Shown: piece after piece, positions 33,562 to 45,375 of the stretch
Position numbering within the stretch: the first letter of the stretch is position 1
How the letters are laid out: every line of letters begins with the position of its first letter
DNA from: Bos javanicus
Taxonomy: Eukaryota > Chordata > Mammalia > Artiodactyla > Bovidae
Assembly (NCBI RefSeq): GCF_032452875.1
Contig: NC_083871.1
Coordinates: 4,625,692-4,689,691, forward strand
Reading direction: 5' to 3'
DNA: 64,000 nt
Made by a program: the position numbers and the translations under genes
The notes under the pieces: model-generated
Told to the model about the DNA's origin: nothing
Database searches by the model: none
Seen by the model: the letters and a program-made list of their open reading frames with translations, nothing else

Positions 33562-35093
33562 TTACATGAGATTAAATAACTAAATTAAAACAGGAAATCC
33601 TATAGAAAGCAGTGGCTTTGAGGTGATCTGTACTATTGGTGGTATATTTTTTCAAACAACAATCCTCACAGCTGAATTTATGTATATATGCTCAACACCA
33701 GAAGGTCATTTTTCCTCATTCCAGGCAAAAACCAGTATGAAGCTCCTTTAAGCATAAGATCCATGAAGAGTCAGTGAAGGAGGAAAGGAGAGAGGAGAGT
33801 TCCAACAGATTGAGAGGAGAGGTCTGTCCTCCCTGCTGGTGACTCACACTGATGTTCAGGTAACAGGCTGGAGGCCAATTTTACAGAGTCATCAGTGGAG
33901 CTGCATCAGGGTCAGAGCTTGTGCAGAGGGCCTCCTGAAACACTAGGACCAGCAAAGGGCTTCCTTTCTGCAAGACATGTTTCTCAGGTCTTAAAAGGAA
34001 GATCTTTCACGTTGTCTTGTCACTAGTGGGAAGGTGAAGAATTCTATCAATTTCCATAAATGGGCCAAAGGAAATGTGCTGTGTTGATGGTCTCTTTCTG
34101 GAAGAATTTGAATTCCTGATCTCTGGGGAAGTGTCAGAAAGCATTGCTGCCTTTTGGCTAACATGATGTCTGGCCCTTGCTAACAGCCCACAGCTAGCTC
34201 CCTTCCATGAGAGCTTTTTTCCACATCATGAGAATGAAAGAACAATCGTAACTGGAAATTAGTGTACCCAGGTTCACTCCCACCATGACTGACGCAATGA
34301 GAAGCATCTCCCCCATGCAATGGCTGTCACTGACAGCATAGTAAGTGCCAGGTCTGTGTGGGATGCAAAGCACCCACAACCTCATTTATGTCTGAGATTC
34401 TTCATGGCAAATTGACTGCTGGAGGACATGATCCCATCTCAACACAGAACTCCCCTCCCTGGGTCTGCTCTCCTGCTTGGGATACTGGGAGAGGAGGCCA
34501 GCTAGACAGCCCCTTACAGACAAGTCAGTCACTGCCTCCAGGGCTTCAAATGGTTAATACGGACTCCAAACACAGGGGCACAATTCAAAAGCAAAGTACT
34601 GTCTCTCTTAATCACAGGTAGATTTTGGATCTAAGTTTCTTGCAGGGACTGACTGGAATGGAGATAATTTTTCTCTGAAGAATGTCCACAGTAGCCCTTC
34701 CAGCTGTGGTCACCCCTCCATCCAGTTCATTGACTTGGCTCCCAGGCAAACAAAACTCCTTGTTTCACAACAGGGAGTGCTAAGCAGGGCTGGAAACCAC
34801 AGCAGGCACAAGTCAGAGGACCCAGATTTAGAGAGACCCCCTTCTTCCCTCTATTTTTTTTCCCCTAATTTCTTTCTGTAAGAGAGGAGAGGAGTCCATC
34901 TTGAAGGAGGCAGAGACTGAGGGGGAACTCCACTTTCAAGATGGAGTCCTGGCTCGGCTGACTGGCACAAAGGAATGACACCTTCACTGATCCACTCCAC
35001 TGGCCCTTAAGTTCTTCGTACAGTTTATTAACTTGAAATCTATTGCCAGCATTATACTTGTGTTGAAACTCCAAATCCATTCCCGCTAAAGTA
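33562..35093. other. Unassigned DNA
   Basis: The longest repeat-poor, non-AT-rich stretch in the window (about 33700-35050). Frames at 34194-34385, 34358-34621 and 34865-35245 are unrecognised. It could contain diverged LTR pieces or conserved noncoding DNA, which only alignment could show. Confidence 0.4.
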
Positions 35094-35099
35094 AAAACA

Positions 35100-35131
<32 letters not shown>

Positions 35132-35133
35132 AC
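35094..35133. repeat. (CAAAA)n simple repeat
   Basis: About seven caaaa/caaaaa units. Confidence 0.92.
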
Positions 35134-35192
35134 AGATTCCCACTATGGCACTAACTGGTTTTGATCTAAAAGTTATAGCCAATGAACCAATG

Positions 35193-35236
35193 TGAAGATT
35201 GGCAATGAACCATTGCCAAATCTTCATTTGGCAATG
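35193..35236. repeat. Hairpin-forming inverted repeat
   Basis: cattgccaaat (35211-35221) and atttggcaatg (35226-35236) are perfect 11-bp arms with a 4-base loop. An alternative arm, gaagattggcaatg (35193-35206), also pairs with 35211-35225 with one bulge. Confidence 0.85.
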
Positions 35237-35914
35237 AAGATACAATGTGGCTATTATGATAGCAACCTAAAAATCCTTGATAATTAACTGAAGTCACTAA
35301 AAGAAGAATCCAGAGGAAATAAGAGTTCAGAGTATTGGTTAGTATTGAATGGCATAATAAATAAACAGATCACCTAATTACCTATTACCTATATCAACAA
35401 TAACCAATTGAAAATATTGAAGTGGGAGAAATTATGTAACACTAGCAACAGGAAACACTTAATATGTAGGTTTTATTAGGAAAATTGCATACTTTTCCTT
35501 AGAGGCATAGTGGTAAACATGGGTAAATAGGAACAGAACTCAATATTGTAAAGACTACAGTTTGGGGCAATATAATTTTAATTAGTTGGAATTTTGTATG
35601 AGATTAAAATAGAACTTGGGGTAAGAGGTCACTAAATTGTTTTGTCTGGAGATAATTCTCCATGGGTCTCTCAGTTTCTGTACTTCTCTGGAGCAGAGGC
35701 GTGGGCAAGTTTTGATCTGGATTACCTGTTCAGGTGTGTTCACAGAGCAAACACTCTTGGATGATAGTATCTTCCTGTGGAAAGCAGGTTGGTGTCCTGT
35801 CAGAATAATAAAGGTAATGTCACCCTTCATGGCATATGTAAATTATGTTTGCCAGGAGCCCATCATAAAATATTTGGTCCATGGAACATTGTTTTGGTGA
35901 TAATTTTAAATTTA
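35237..35914. other. Unassigned AT-rich DNA
   Basis: No gene. Overlapping frames on both strands at 35582-35900 lack features. Confidence 0.4.
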
Positions 35915-36304
35915 ATAAAAATTATGCAGAGTATGTTTTCTGGCCATAATGAAATCACACTGGAAATCAATAACAGTAACATAGTGGGAAAGTCTCCAAA
36001 TAAATTGGAAATTAAACAAGCTACTTCACAATAACCCATAAGTAAAAGAGGAAGCCTCTCAAAAAATAAAAAATAACATGGATAGATTTCAGTCAAACTT
36101 ATGAAAATATGTAAAATGTGGCTAAAGTCATGCAGAGAAGGAAATGCATACCATGAAATGTTGACAAATCAATAATCTAAGTTCTTACTGCAAGAAATTA
36201 GAACAAACACAAAGCAAACACAAGGAGGAAAAGTATAAACATAAAAACAGAAAGATATGGAATTTGAAACAAGAACACAACAGGGAAACTCAATAAAACA
36301 AAAA
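35915..36304 (+). mobile_element. Old L1 ORF2 fragment
   Basis: Sense L1 order: 'ctggccataatgaaatcacactggaaatcaat', 'ggaaagtctccaaataaattgg', 'atcaataatctaagttc', 'agaaattagaac'. It is diverged, with stops, and is cut by BovB at 36305. Confidence 0.75.
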
Positions 36305-36860
36305 TCAGTTCAGTTCAGTTCAGTCGCTCAGTCGTGTCCGACTCTTTGCGACCCCATGAATCGCAGCATGCCAGGCCTCCCTGTCCATCACCAACTCCCA
36401 GAGTTCACTCAGACTCACGTCCATCGAGTCAGTGATGCCATCCAGCCATCTCATCCTCTGTCGTCCCCTTCTCCTCCTGACCCTAATCCCTCCCAACATC
36501 AGAGTCTTTTCCAATGAGTCAACTCTTCACATGAGGTGGCCAAAGTACTGGAGTTTCAGCTCTAGCATAATTCCCTCCAAAGAAATCCCAGGGCTGATCT
36601 CCTTCACAATGGACTGGTTGGATCTCCTTGCAGTCCAAGGGACTCTCAACAGTCTTCTCCAACACCACAGTTCAAAAGCATCAATTCTTCGGTGCTCAGC
36701 TTTCTTCACAGTCCAACTCTCACATCCATACATGACCACAGGAAAAACCATAGCCTTGACTAGATGAATCTTTGTTGGCAAAGTAATGTCTCTGCTTTTT
36801 AATATGCTCTTGAGGTTGGTCATAACTTTCCTTCCAAGGAGTAAGCATCTTTTAATTTCT
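36305..36860 (-). mobile_element. BovB 3' fragment, young
   Basis: Antisense from a clean repeated tail ('cagttcagttcagttcagtcg') to 'gtaagcatcttttaatttc'. Antisense frame 36527-36823 is the RT C-terminal block, including 'VMYGCESWTVKKAEHRRIDA'. Close to consensus. Confidence 0.95.
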
Positions 36861-36871
36861 CTTTAGATTTG

Positions 36872-37065
36872 AGTAAATGTAAAGAATCCACCTGCTAATG
36901 CAAGAGCCACAAGAGTCACAGATTCGATCCCTGGGTCGAGAAGATCCCCTGGAGTAGGAAATGGTAGCCCACTCCAGTAGTCTTGCCTCGAAATTTCCAT
37001 GGAGAGAGGAGCCTGGCAGGTTACAGTCCATAAAGTCACAAAGAGTTGGACACGACTGAGCAACA
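36872..37065 (+). mobile_element. Bov-tA SINE, truncated head
   Basis: Starts within the head ('agtaaatgtaaagaatccacc'), keeps a B-box ('gattcgatccctggg'), then core and tail to 'cacgactgagcaac'. Confidence 0.92.
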
Positions 37066-38079
37066 AAACATACACACAGGTAGTTTACATACTAAGAACT
37101 CCAGGGAAAGAAGGGCTGAAAGATGGGAGGGGCAGGGAAATTTGTCCTGAAAGTGAATATGTGTGGTCTCTAAGGATGAGATTCTTATATCTGTTTGACC
37201 GTAGAGAAGGCACTGGGACCCAAGGAAAACTTATAAGTGAGGCCTTGAAGATGCAGAAACAATTGTACTCCACAGCATAGAAAAAGTCCAAAAGATGACA
37301 TATTGTAAGTACCTATGACAAGACAATCAATGTAACTATTTACATAACTGTATCCACAGAAGAGCAATTTCTACATTGACTCTCACTTAAGACAAAAGAG
37401 AAAGGTTTTATTTGCTTTTGTTTCCTCCTTTACAAGATATTCAAGATTGATTTTGCAAGAAAGAAAAAAAGTCTACACAGCACCAGATCATTTTTATCAG
37501 AGAATATCTTTTTTGGTGGGCTACAAAATCTTTGTTATCAAGAATTGCAGCATGTATTAGAAAAAAGGAAAAATAAGTAATATTGATGAATTAGTAAAGT
37601 CTGTTTAATCTTTTTTTTTTTTTTTTTCCCAGAAAGATGAATCTCTTTCTCGAGGTGAAGGAGATTTGAAGACCGGATAGCAGAAATCAGCAGCAGCATG
37701 ACAGCTGCACTGATATTGCTAAGGTCACTGGTATGGGTTTCCTCTCCCCTTCAGGGCATAGGAAAAATTACTCTTCCCACCTGCCTGTGAATATGTGGGA
37801 TGATGTGACTAATTCTGGCCAATATCCTGTGAGTACGAATGGTGTATGTCACTTCTAGACTGAGGTATTAATTGCTGTAAGACCCTGCTGTTCTGGCTCT
37901 TTCCCTGCTTCCATATCCTGAGTGAACATATGAAATAGAGACCCCCTCCCCAGGCTCTTGCCAAACCACTACCTTTCATGAAAGAAAAAATATTGAGAAT
38001 TTGTAAAGCAAAATAAAAACTATCTTGACTAATAAAACAAACTCATTAATTCACATGAAATTTTCAATATTTACTCAAC
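37066..38079. other. Unassigned DNA, possible ancient repeat at 37770-37960
   Basis: A poly(T) run is at about 37611-37627. 'gatgtgactaattctggcc...' near 37781 resembles a widespread ancient mammalian repeat whose family I cannot name. No gene. Confidence 0.35.
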
Positions 38080-38288
38080 TGTATGGCTCAGTGGGTAAAG
38101 AATCTACCTGCAATGCAGGAGACACAGGAGACCCCAGTTCAATCCCTGGATCAGAAAGATCCCCTGGAGGAGAAAATGGCAACTTGTTCCAGTATTCTCG
38201 CCTGGAGAATTCCCTGGACAGAAGAGCCTGGAGGGATACAGTCCATGGGGTCGCAAAGAGTCAGACATGACTAACACCACTGAGCACA
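38080..38288 (+). mobile_element. Bov-tA SINE
   Basis: Head 'ctgtatggctcagtgggtaaag', B-box 'agttcaatccctgg', core and tail. Moderately diverged. Confidence 0.93.
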
Positions 38289-38454
38289 GTAGAGCACACA
38301 TACCCTTCCTAATAAAATGAGTTTTTCCTAAACTAGAGAAACATCTGTACAAATAAAATTTTCCAACATTGATAGGTAATTAGGAGAGAAAACTAAAATA
38401 GATAATTGTAACTGATTCCCACTCTAGCCTACGACGTGGGTTTTTCCTTATTTT

Positions 38455-38560
38455 GTGGTAATATTTCTTTTATTTTACAGATAAGAAAAACTGAGTGCAG
38501 CAGTGTTAACAGAGACTTGTCAAAGTTTACATGGTTAATAAAGAATAAATTCATAACACA
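38455..38560 (-). mobile_element. MIR SINE relic
   Basis: 'ttattttacagataagaaaaactgag', 'taacagagacttgtcaaag' and 'acatggttaataaag' follow the antisense MIR core. Confidence 0.5.
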
Positions 38561-38765
38561 AACCCATACTCCATTTATTTTTTTCTTCCTGTACACATTG
38601 CACCACAGCCTGCAGTTCTATAGAAGAATTACTTATCTTCACACATAATATCTTTAAAAATAGAAGTATATCTTTCTGAATTTTAAATCTTTAAGTAGTT
38701 TGTCATGTAAAATATTTAAATAACTTTAGAAATTACCAAGTATATGCCAATGTAGATAAATAAAT

Positions 38766-38783
38766 GTGCTCAGTCACTAAGGC
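38766..38783 (-). mobile_element. Bov-tA SINE, first part (split by Bov-A2)
   Basis: 'tgtgctcagtcactaagg' is the antisense Bov-tA tail and joins 39086 once the inserted Bov-A2 and one TSD copy are removed. Confidence 0.85.
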
Positions 38784-39072
38784 TGGAGAGGCAATGGCAT
38801 CCCACTCCAGTACTCTTGCCTGGACAATCCCATGGATGGAAGAGCCTGGTAGGCTGCAGTCCATGGGGTCGCTGGGAGTAGGACACAACTGAGCAACTTC
38901 ACTTTCACTTTTCACTTTCATGCATTGGAAAAGGAAATGGCAAAGCACTCCAGTGTTCTTGCCTGGAGAATCCCAGAGACGGGGGAGCCTGGTGGGCTGC
39001 CGTCTATGGGGTCGCATAGAGTCGGACATAATTGAAGCAACTTAGCGGCAGCAGCAGCAGCAGCAGCAACAG
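38784..39072 (+). mobile_element. Bov-A2 SINE dimer nested in Bov-tA
   Basis: Two Bov-A monomers in tandem: 'ggcaatggcatcccactcc...gggtcgctggg', a TTTCACTTTCACTTTT linker, then 'ggaaatggcaaagcactcc...gggtcgcatag', ending in a (GCA)n tail. TSD copies cagtcactaaggc (38771-38783) and cagtcattaaggc (39073-39085) match at 12 of 13. Confidence 0.94.
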
Positions 39073-39238
39073 CAGTCATTAAGGCATGTCAGACTCTGCA
39101 ACCACATGGATATAGCCCACCAGGCTCTTCTGTCCGTGGGATTTTCAACAGGTTAGAATATTGGAGTGGATTGCCATTTCCTTCTGTATGGATCTTCCTG
39201 ACCCTTCCTGCTTTACCACTGAGCCACCGGAGAAGCCC
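39073..39238 (-). mobile_element. Bov-tA SINE, second part
   Basis: Continues from 38783: 'gcatgtcagactctgcaacc', 'ccaccaggctcttctgtccg', 'tgccatttccttctg', head 'ctttaccactgagccaccgg'. The 'ccaggggatc' segment is partly deleted. Confidence 0.9.
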
Positions 39239-39524
39239 AAGATGAATAAATACGAATAATAAATACAATAAATAAATCTCAAGATATATGTACACTGCAC
39301 TTTAAAAGATTAAAATAAGATACAATGTTTTGGGTTTGTTTACCCATCTTTAATCTTTAAAAATGCCAGTATCAAAAGCCCTCCATGACCCATACGTCAG
39401 ATTGGACTATATGAAACTGCTGATATTTGACTCATGTGAATGATTCATCTGTTAACATAATAGGAAAAGCATGGTTCCTAGGTTAAAAGAACTCTGAATT
39501 TTAATTTAACTTCAACATGTCTAT
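39239..39524. other. Unassigned AT-rich DNA
   Basis: Starts with an AATA-rich patch. No feature. Confidence 0.4.
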
Positions 39525-39650
39525 TCACATGATTTGGGGCAAAAGTCTTAGAATCTGTAATTCTCAGTTTCCTCATCTCTATAACAGAATGATGATACTT
39601 ATTTTAAAAGATTGATGTTAGGACCAAAAATTACATTTGCTTTTCTTTTT
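39525..39650 (+). mobile_element. MIR SINE relic
   Basis: 'catgatttggggcaaaagtc', 'ctcagtttcctcatctctataac', 'gaatgatgatacttatttt' follow the sense MIR core. Confidence 0.65.
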
Positions 39651-40175
39651 CATAAAATGAGTTACACTGTGCCTGCCTCACAGCAAGGCAAAAACTGAGT
39701 TAGGCTGTTTTCAAATATGATTAACAGAAGAGATAGTGTTTTAAAGCCCATTATTTGGGAACAATCTTGGAAAGTTAATGTCATGATGCATCACCTCAAT
39801 TGTGTAAGGATAACGTGAATAAAATGTATCATCCGTCATGTATAATTGGCCCTCCATACTTTTTGCATATTTATTATTCCTATGTGTTAATGATTTTTCA
39901 ATAGACAATGATTAGACATAATTGCCTACTAGTGGTGATGTGTTTCTTCCTGCTCAGAAGAGTATTTTCAATGAATTGCTTTTAAATGAACCTTGGTAAC
40001 TCTGTCGATGCAGGTGAATACGTTGACCATATGAAGTTGTGACAGCAAGTTTTCCATTTAAATGAATGCAAAATGAAACACTTTTATCCTTCACCCAAAC
40101 CCATGAACATTAAAAATATATCATATGCTGAGATTTTACTTTAATATTCAAGTTGAAGAGTTAGCATTTTAAGCT
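39651..40175. other. Unassigned AT-rich DNA
   Basis: No supported gene or repeat. Confidence 0.4.
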
Positions 40176-40395
40176 TTTTATTTTGTATTGGGGTATCATC
40201 GATAAATAATATTGTGATAGTTTCAGGTGAATGGCAAAGGGACTCACCCATATGTTACATGTATCCATTCTCACCCAAATTCCCTCCCATCCAGCCTGCC
40301 ACATAACATAGAACAGAGTTCCCTGTGCTATACAGGAGGTTCTTGTTGGTTATCCATTTTCAATTAAGCAATGTACATATGTTCATCCCAAACAC
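40176..40395 (-). mobile_element. L1 3' end, 5'-truncated
   Basis: Antisense L1 3' UTR: 'ttttattttgtattggggtatc', 'acagagttccctgtgctatac', 'ggaggttcttgttggttatcc', 'gttcatcccaaac'. Confidence 0.8.
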
Positions 40396-40860
40396 TTCTT
40401 TTTTTTAAAGGAAGCAAAACCATTTTTGGAGCTTGGAGACATGAGAAAATCTCATGGTGACCACTAACTATGAGTCCTTGGGTGAGTCATTTATTCTTTC
40501 TGAGTTTCAGGGACCCTGTAACCCCCTCTTCCCCCACCCAAAGAAAAGGGAAATTTTATTTGCATTTTTGTACAATAAATATTTATTTGTACAACAAATA
40601 TTATTGTATTTATTTACAATAAATAAACTGTTTTCTTTCTTTATTGCTTCTATAATTATTTCTATTACATAGATACGCATAATGCTTATCTAAGTGCTTC
40701 ATCAATTATAAGTTATTATACCAATATGTATGTTTTCAATTTTTCTAGACCCTGAAATTTTATCATATTGGTCTCAACTGATATACAATTTGAAACTGCC
40801 GGTTTTATTTTCAGAGAAAACTGTTTTAACTGGTTTAATCTGATCATTTAACTCAACATT
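40396..40860. other. AT-rich DNA with a possible MIR piece
   Basis: A weak sense MIR-like phrase lies at about 40460-40520 ('actatgagtccttgggtgagtcattta'). The rest is AT-rich with AATAAATATT-type repeats near 40575-40625. No gene. Confidence 0.35.
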
Positions 40861-40869
40861 AAGAATAAC
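40861..40869. repeat. 9-bp target-site duplication of BovB, left
   Basis: aagaataac, identical to 43317-43325. Confidence 0.75.
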
Positions 40870-43316
40870 ACCCAAAAAAGATGCCCTTTTCATTATAGGG
40901 GACTGGAATGCAAAAGTAGGAAGTCAAGAAACACGTGGAGTAACAGACAAATTTGGCCTTGTAATATGGAATGAAGCAGGGAAAAGGCTAATAGAGTTTG
41001 GCCAAGAGAATGCACTTGTCATAGCAAACACCCTCTTCCAACAACACAAGAGAAGACTCTACACATGGACATCACCAGACGGTCAACACCAAAATCAGAT
41101 TGATTACATTCTTTGCAGCCAAATATGAGGAACCTCTATACAGTCAGCAAAAACAAGACCGGGAGCTGACTGTGGCCCAGATCATGAACTCCTTATTGTA
41201 AAATTTAGACTGAAATTGAAGAAAGTCGGGAAAACAACTAGACCATTCAGGTATGACCTAAATCAAATCCCTTATGACTATACAGTGGAAGTGAGAAATA
41301 GATTTAAGGGACTAGATCTGATAGACAGAGTGCCTGATGAACTGTGGATGGAGGTTCGTGACATTGTACAGGAGACAGGGATCAAGACCATCCCCAAGAA
41401 AAAGAAATGCAAAAAAGCAAAGTGGCTGTCTGAGGAGGCCTTACAAATAGCTGTGAATAGAAGCGAAGTGAAAAGCAAAGGAGAAAAGGAAAGATATACC
41501 CATTTGAATGCAGAGTTCCAAAGACTAGCAAGAAGAGATGAGAAAGCCTTCCTCAGTGATCAAGGCAAAGAAATAGAGGAAAACAACAGAATGGGAAAGA
41601 CTAGAGATCTCTTCAAGAAAATTAGAAATACCAAGGGAACATTTCATGCAAAGATGGGCTCGATAAAGGACAGAAATAGTATGGACCTAACAGAAGCAGA
41701 AGATATTAAGAAGAGGTGGCAAGAATACACAGAAGAACTGTACAAAAAATATCTTCACAACCCAGATAATCACGATGGTGTGATCACTCACCTAGAGCCA
41801 GACATCCGGTAATGTGAAGTAAAGTGGGCTTTAGGAAGCATCACTACAAAAAAACTAGTGGAGGTGATGCAATACCAGATGAGCTATTTCAAACCCTGAA
41901 AGATGATGCTGTGAAAGTGCTGCAGTCAATTAGCCAGCAAATTTGGAAAACGCAGCTGTGGCCACAGAACTGGAAAAGGTCAATTTTCATTCCAATCCCT
42001 AAGAAAGGCAATGCCAAAGAATGCTTAAACTACTACATAATTGCACTCATCTCACACGCTAGTAAAGTAAGTCTCAAAATCCCCAAGCCAGGCTTCAGCA
42101 CTACATGAACCATGAACTTCCAGATGTTCAGGCTGGTTTTAGAAAAGGCAGGGGAACCAGAGATCAAGATGCCAACATCCGCTGGATCATTGAAAAAGCA
42201 AGAGAGTTCCAGAAAAACATCTATTTTTGTTTTATTGACTATGCCAAAGCCTTGACTGTGTGGATCACAATAAACTGTGGGAAATTCTGAAAGAGATGGG
42301 AATACCAGACCACCTGACCTGTCTCTTGAGAAACCTGTATGCAGGTCAGGAAGCAACAGTTAGAATTGGACATGGAACAAGAGACTGGTTCCAAATAGGA
42401 AAAGGAGAACATCAAGGCTGTATATTGTCACCCTGCTTATTTAACTTATATGCAGAGTACATCATGAGAAACACTGGGCTGGAGGAAGCACAAGCTGGAA
42501 TCCAGACTGCTGGGAGAATAATCAATAACCTCAGATATGCAGATGACACTACCCTTATGGCAGAAAGTGAAGAAAGAATAAAGAGCCTCTTGATGAAAGT
42601 GAAAGAGGATAGTGAAAAAGTTGGCTTAAAGCTCAGTATTCAGAAAAGATCATGGCATCCGGTCCCATCACTTCATGGCAAATAGATGGGGAAACAGTGA
42701 AAACAGTGGCTAACTTTATTTTTCTGGGCTCCAAAATTATTTCAGATGGTGATTGCAGCCATGAAATTAAAAGACACTTACTCCTTTTAAGGAAAGTTAT
42801 GACCAACCTAGACAGAATATTAAAAAGCAGAGACATTACTTTGCTAACAAAATTCCATCTAGTCAAGGCTATGGTTTTTCCAGTGGTCATGTATGGATGT
42901 GAGAGTTGAATTGTGAAGAAAGCTGAGTGCCAAAGAATTGATGCTTTTGAACTATGGTGTTGGAGAAGACTCTTGAGAGTCCCTTGGACTGCAAGGAGAT
43001 CCAAACAGTCCATTATGAAGGAGATCAGCCCTGGGATTTCTTTGGAAGGACTGATGCTAAAGCTGAAACTCCAATACTTTGGCCACCTCATGCAAAGAGC
43101 TGACTCATTTGAAAATATCCTGATGCTGAGAGGGATTGGGGGCAGGAGAAGAAGGGGACGACAGAGATTGAGATGGCTGGATGGCATCACCGACTTGATG
43201 GACATGGGTTTGGGTGAACTCCAAGAGTTGGTGATGGACAGGGAGGCCTGGCATGCTGTGGTTTATGGGATCGCAAAGAGCCAGACATGACTGAGCAACT
43301 GAACTGAACTAAACTG
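40870..43316 (+). mobile_element. BovB, 2.4-kb 5'-truncated copy
   Basis: Begins inside the endonuclease domain ('acccaaaaaagatgccctttt') and runs through RT to a complete 3' tail ('gagcaactgaactgaactaaactg'). Both ends are fixed by the 9-bp TSD. It landed next to an older BovB 3' remnant (43330-43475). Confidence 0.96.
40890..43290 (+). pseudogene. BovB endonuclease-RT ORF remnant, multiply broken
   Basis: The BovB ORF encodes an AP-type endonuclease that nicks the target and an RT. Visible in order are the endonuclease block GDWNAKVGSQE (from about 40900), the SPDGQH...QIDYIL block, and the DHELL block near the domain end. The linker and RT entry follow (41216-41812), then the RT fingers, motif A (FIDYAKA, near 42229), and the catalytic YADD (residues 93-96 of frame 42260-42685), which is intact. 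The C-terminal FPVVMYGCES block closes it. Breaks include TGA at 41126-41128, a stop at 41810-41812, a 1-base deletion in motif A near 42251 (one T lost from the AKAFDC codons), a small deletion near 42648, and TGA at 42907-42909. No product is possible. Confidence 0.93.
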
Positions 43317-43325
43317 AAGAATAAC
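43317..43325. repeat. 9-bp target-site duplication of BovB, right
   Basis: aagaataac, identical to 40861-40869. Confidence 0.75.
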
Positions 43326-43329
43326 TTTA

Positions 43330-43475
43330 AGACAGAGGATGAGGTGGCTGGATAGCATCAACAACCTGATGGACATGAATTTGAGCAAGTTTCAGGAGTT
43401 GGTGAAGGACAGGGAAGCCTGGCATGCTGCAGTCCGTGGGGTCACAGAATTGACTGAGCTACTGATCCAAACTGA
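43330..43475 (+). mobile_element. Older BovB 3' fragment
   Basis: 'agacagaggatgaggtggctgg' to 'gactgagctactgatccaaactg'. It is more diverged than the adjacent 2.4-kb copy and was present before it inserted. Confidence 0.9.
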
Positions 43476-43621
43476 TAACAAAATTTCATGGATGTGTTAC
43501 TATTTCAAGAAAAAATATATTCTTGTCTCTAGATTTTGCCAGTTCTTGCAGTTTGGAAATTCCTCCTTCATCTTTTTATAAGTAATTGACAAAAAACTCT
43601 CAACACTATGCTATGGTTTTT

Positions 43622-43652
<31 letters not shown>

Positions 43653-45296
43653 GTAAGAAAAAATGGTGATTTATTTTCATTTTCTTAATTTTAGCAGGTG
43701 ATTGTGACAAGTCTTTCTGAAAAATAAGAATAAAAAGATTGAGAAAAAGAAAGTCCATTTCTATTTTAAATCTGATAGAAGAATTATCTTCCTGTTAAGT
43801 ACTTGTTCATAACTATTATTATTGTTATGTAATGGACTTTTTAAATCTGGTATAAAATTTCATGGAATTTGCTTTAAAAAATAATTTCCATTCTCCACCT
43901 TTTTGTATTATTCTAATCCAAATCACTTTTGCCAGCCTTAGATAAGGAATTCTTACATTCAGTTGGCTGCTTTTGGTGTTTAGGAGATTATATTTGAATA
44001 CTAAATTTTATCTGAGCTCTGAACTAATGGTACATATAAAAATATCCCACTGGACTAGTTCTGGATTTAGAAAAAGCATGTAATTTTACTCCCATTTTCT
44101 GCTGGTATTATTCAAATTGCCATATTAAATAGACAAAGCAGTAAATTTTTAGTTGAGCTTTTATATTTCAGCAAACCTAAAGAAGGAATTTCAGGGAATG
44201 ATGATGACAAACTAAAAACCAGGCTTGAATTCCATTCAGACTTCCAAATATTCTTCAGAAAAATTCCTTGGCAAGCAGTAGCATGGCATTTTGTGTCTTT
44301 TTAACGATTCAGAAGACAGGTTAACAAGTCTCAGACACACCAGGTGCAAGGTCTCCATTGCAAATAGAATGCAAGCAGGGATAAGCAGGAATCTAGTCTT
44401 CTAGCATTTTCTGCCCTCAACAATCATTCTCGGATCTGATGCGGCCAAAATACATTTTGGTATAAACGAGGAATAATAAACCCTATTTTCCACTACATTT
44501 CCTTTTTGCAAAAAAATCTCCACATTTTTTTGTGTATTGCTATTGCATTCAAAATCACTCTCTTTACATCTTTTATGATGCAAAAATTTGTAATTACACC
44601 ATAGACATTATGACACAGCAAAATAAACAAGAAACCAGAAAAAGCAGAGCTTACTAGGCCCTACTGGTGGAAACCAAAAGCTCTGACATGCAGACAGAGA
44701 ATTCTAAATATACTATAAAGAAGGTTTTCTAAAGGCCAGTAATACATGACTTCAAAGGAAATCTAGCAGATTCCCTTCAGGACTTTACTCGCTAATTCTG
44801 ATAGTGAAAGATTTCAAATTTTCTATAAATATGTAATTGTCTTAATGTTCTAAATGTTAATACTTTGCTTTAAAAAATGAAATGCTCTACATGAAACAAA
44901 AATTTCTTGGCAGGAAAGCAATGAATGAAAGAAGAGGTGTATGGCTCCCATATAGCCACACCTTCTATTTTTGGAGCACTGTGGCACCTAATGCTAATGA
45001 TGAAAACATTATATTTTATCTAGACATGTCTTGTGTACTCCAGACCCATGAATGCAAGTGCCTAAATGGTCTTGTGTATATTATTTCTCAAACTAAGCAT
45101 TCAGAATCACACTCCCAATTTTGCTATGCTAGCCGTCACTTCCATTGGTTCTCTGCCTATTATGTGTCACACTTCTACTCAATTGCCTACAACACACACA
45201 CAAATCTAAGGATGAACATTGGCAACTTTCTCCCCCTAATTTCTTTATACAACTGTTAACAGTTTGACTGATACCTTTCAGATACTTCTTTAGTTT
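43476..45296. other. Unassigned DNA
   Basis: About 1.8 kb without a recognised gene. A (TG)n plus poly(T) tract is at 43616-43651. A 125-codon frame (44882-45259) has no recognisable domain and an unusual Cys/His/Tyr-rich composition, and I consider it chance. Confidence 0.4.
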
Positions 45297-45372
45297 TTTT
45301 AATCTATTTTATTGAAGTATAATTGATTTACAATGCTCTGTTAGTTTCTGATATACAGCAAAGTGACTCAAT

Positions 45373-45375
<3 letters not shown>
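45297..45375 (-). mobile_element. L1 3' end stub
   Basis: 'tctattttattgaagtataattgatttacaatgc' and 'tgatatacagcaaagtgactc' are the antisense L1 3' terminus. L1 text stops at the microsatellite. Confidence 0.75.

Noticed and set aside
39042..39076. Trinucleotide (CAG)n repeat of possible disease-type interest
   Set aside because: It is the normal (GCA)n tail of the Bov-A2 dimer and is not in a coding frame.
44882..45259. A 125-codon Cys/His/Tyr-rich frame
   Set aside because: There is no spaced Cys/His motif and no recognisable family. AT-rich DNA read by chance explains the composition.
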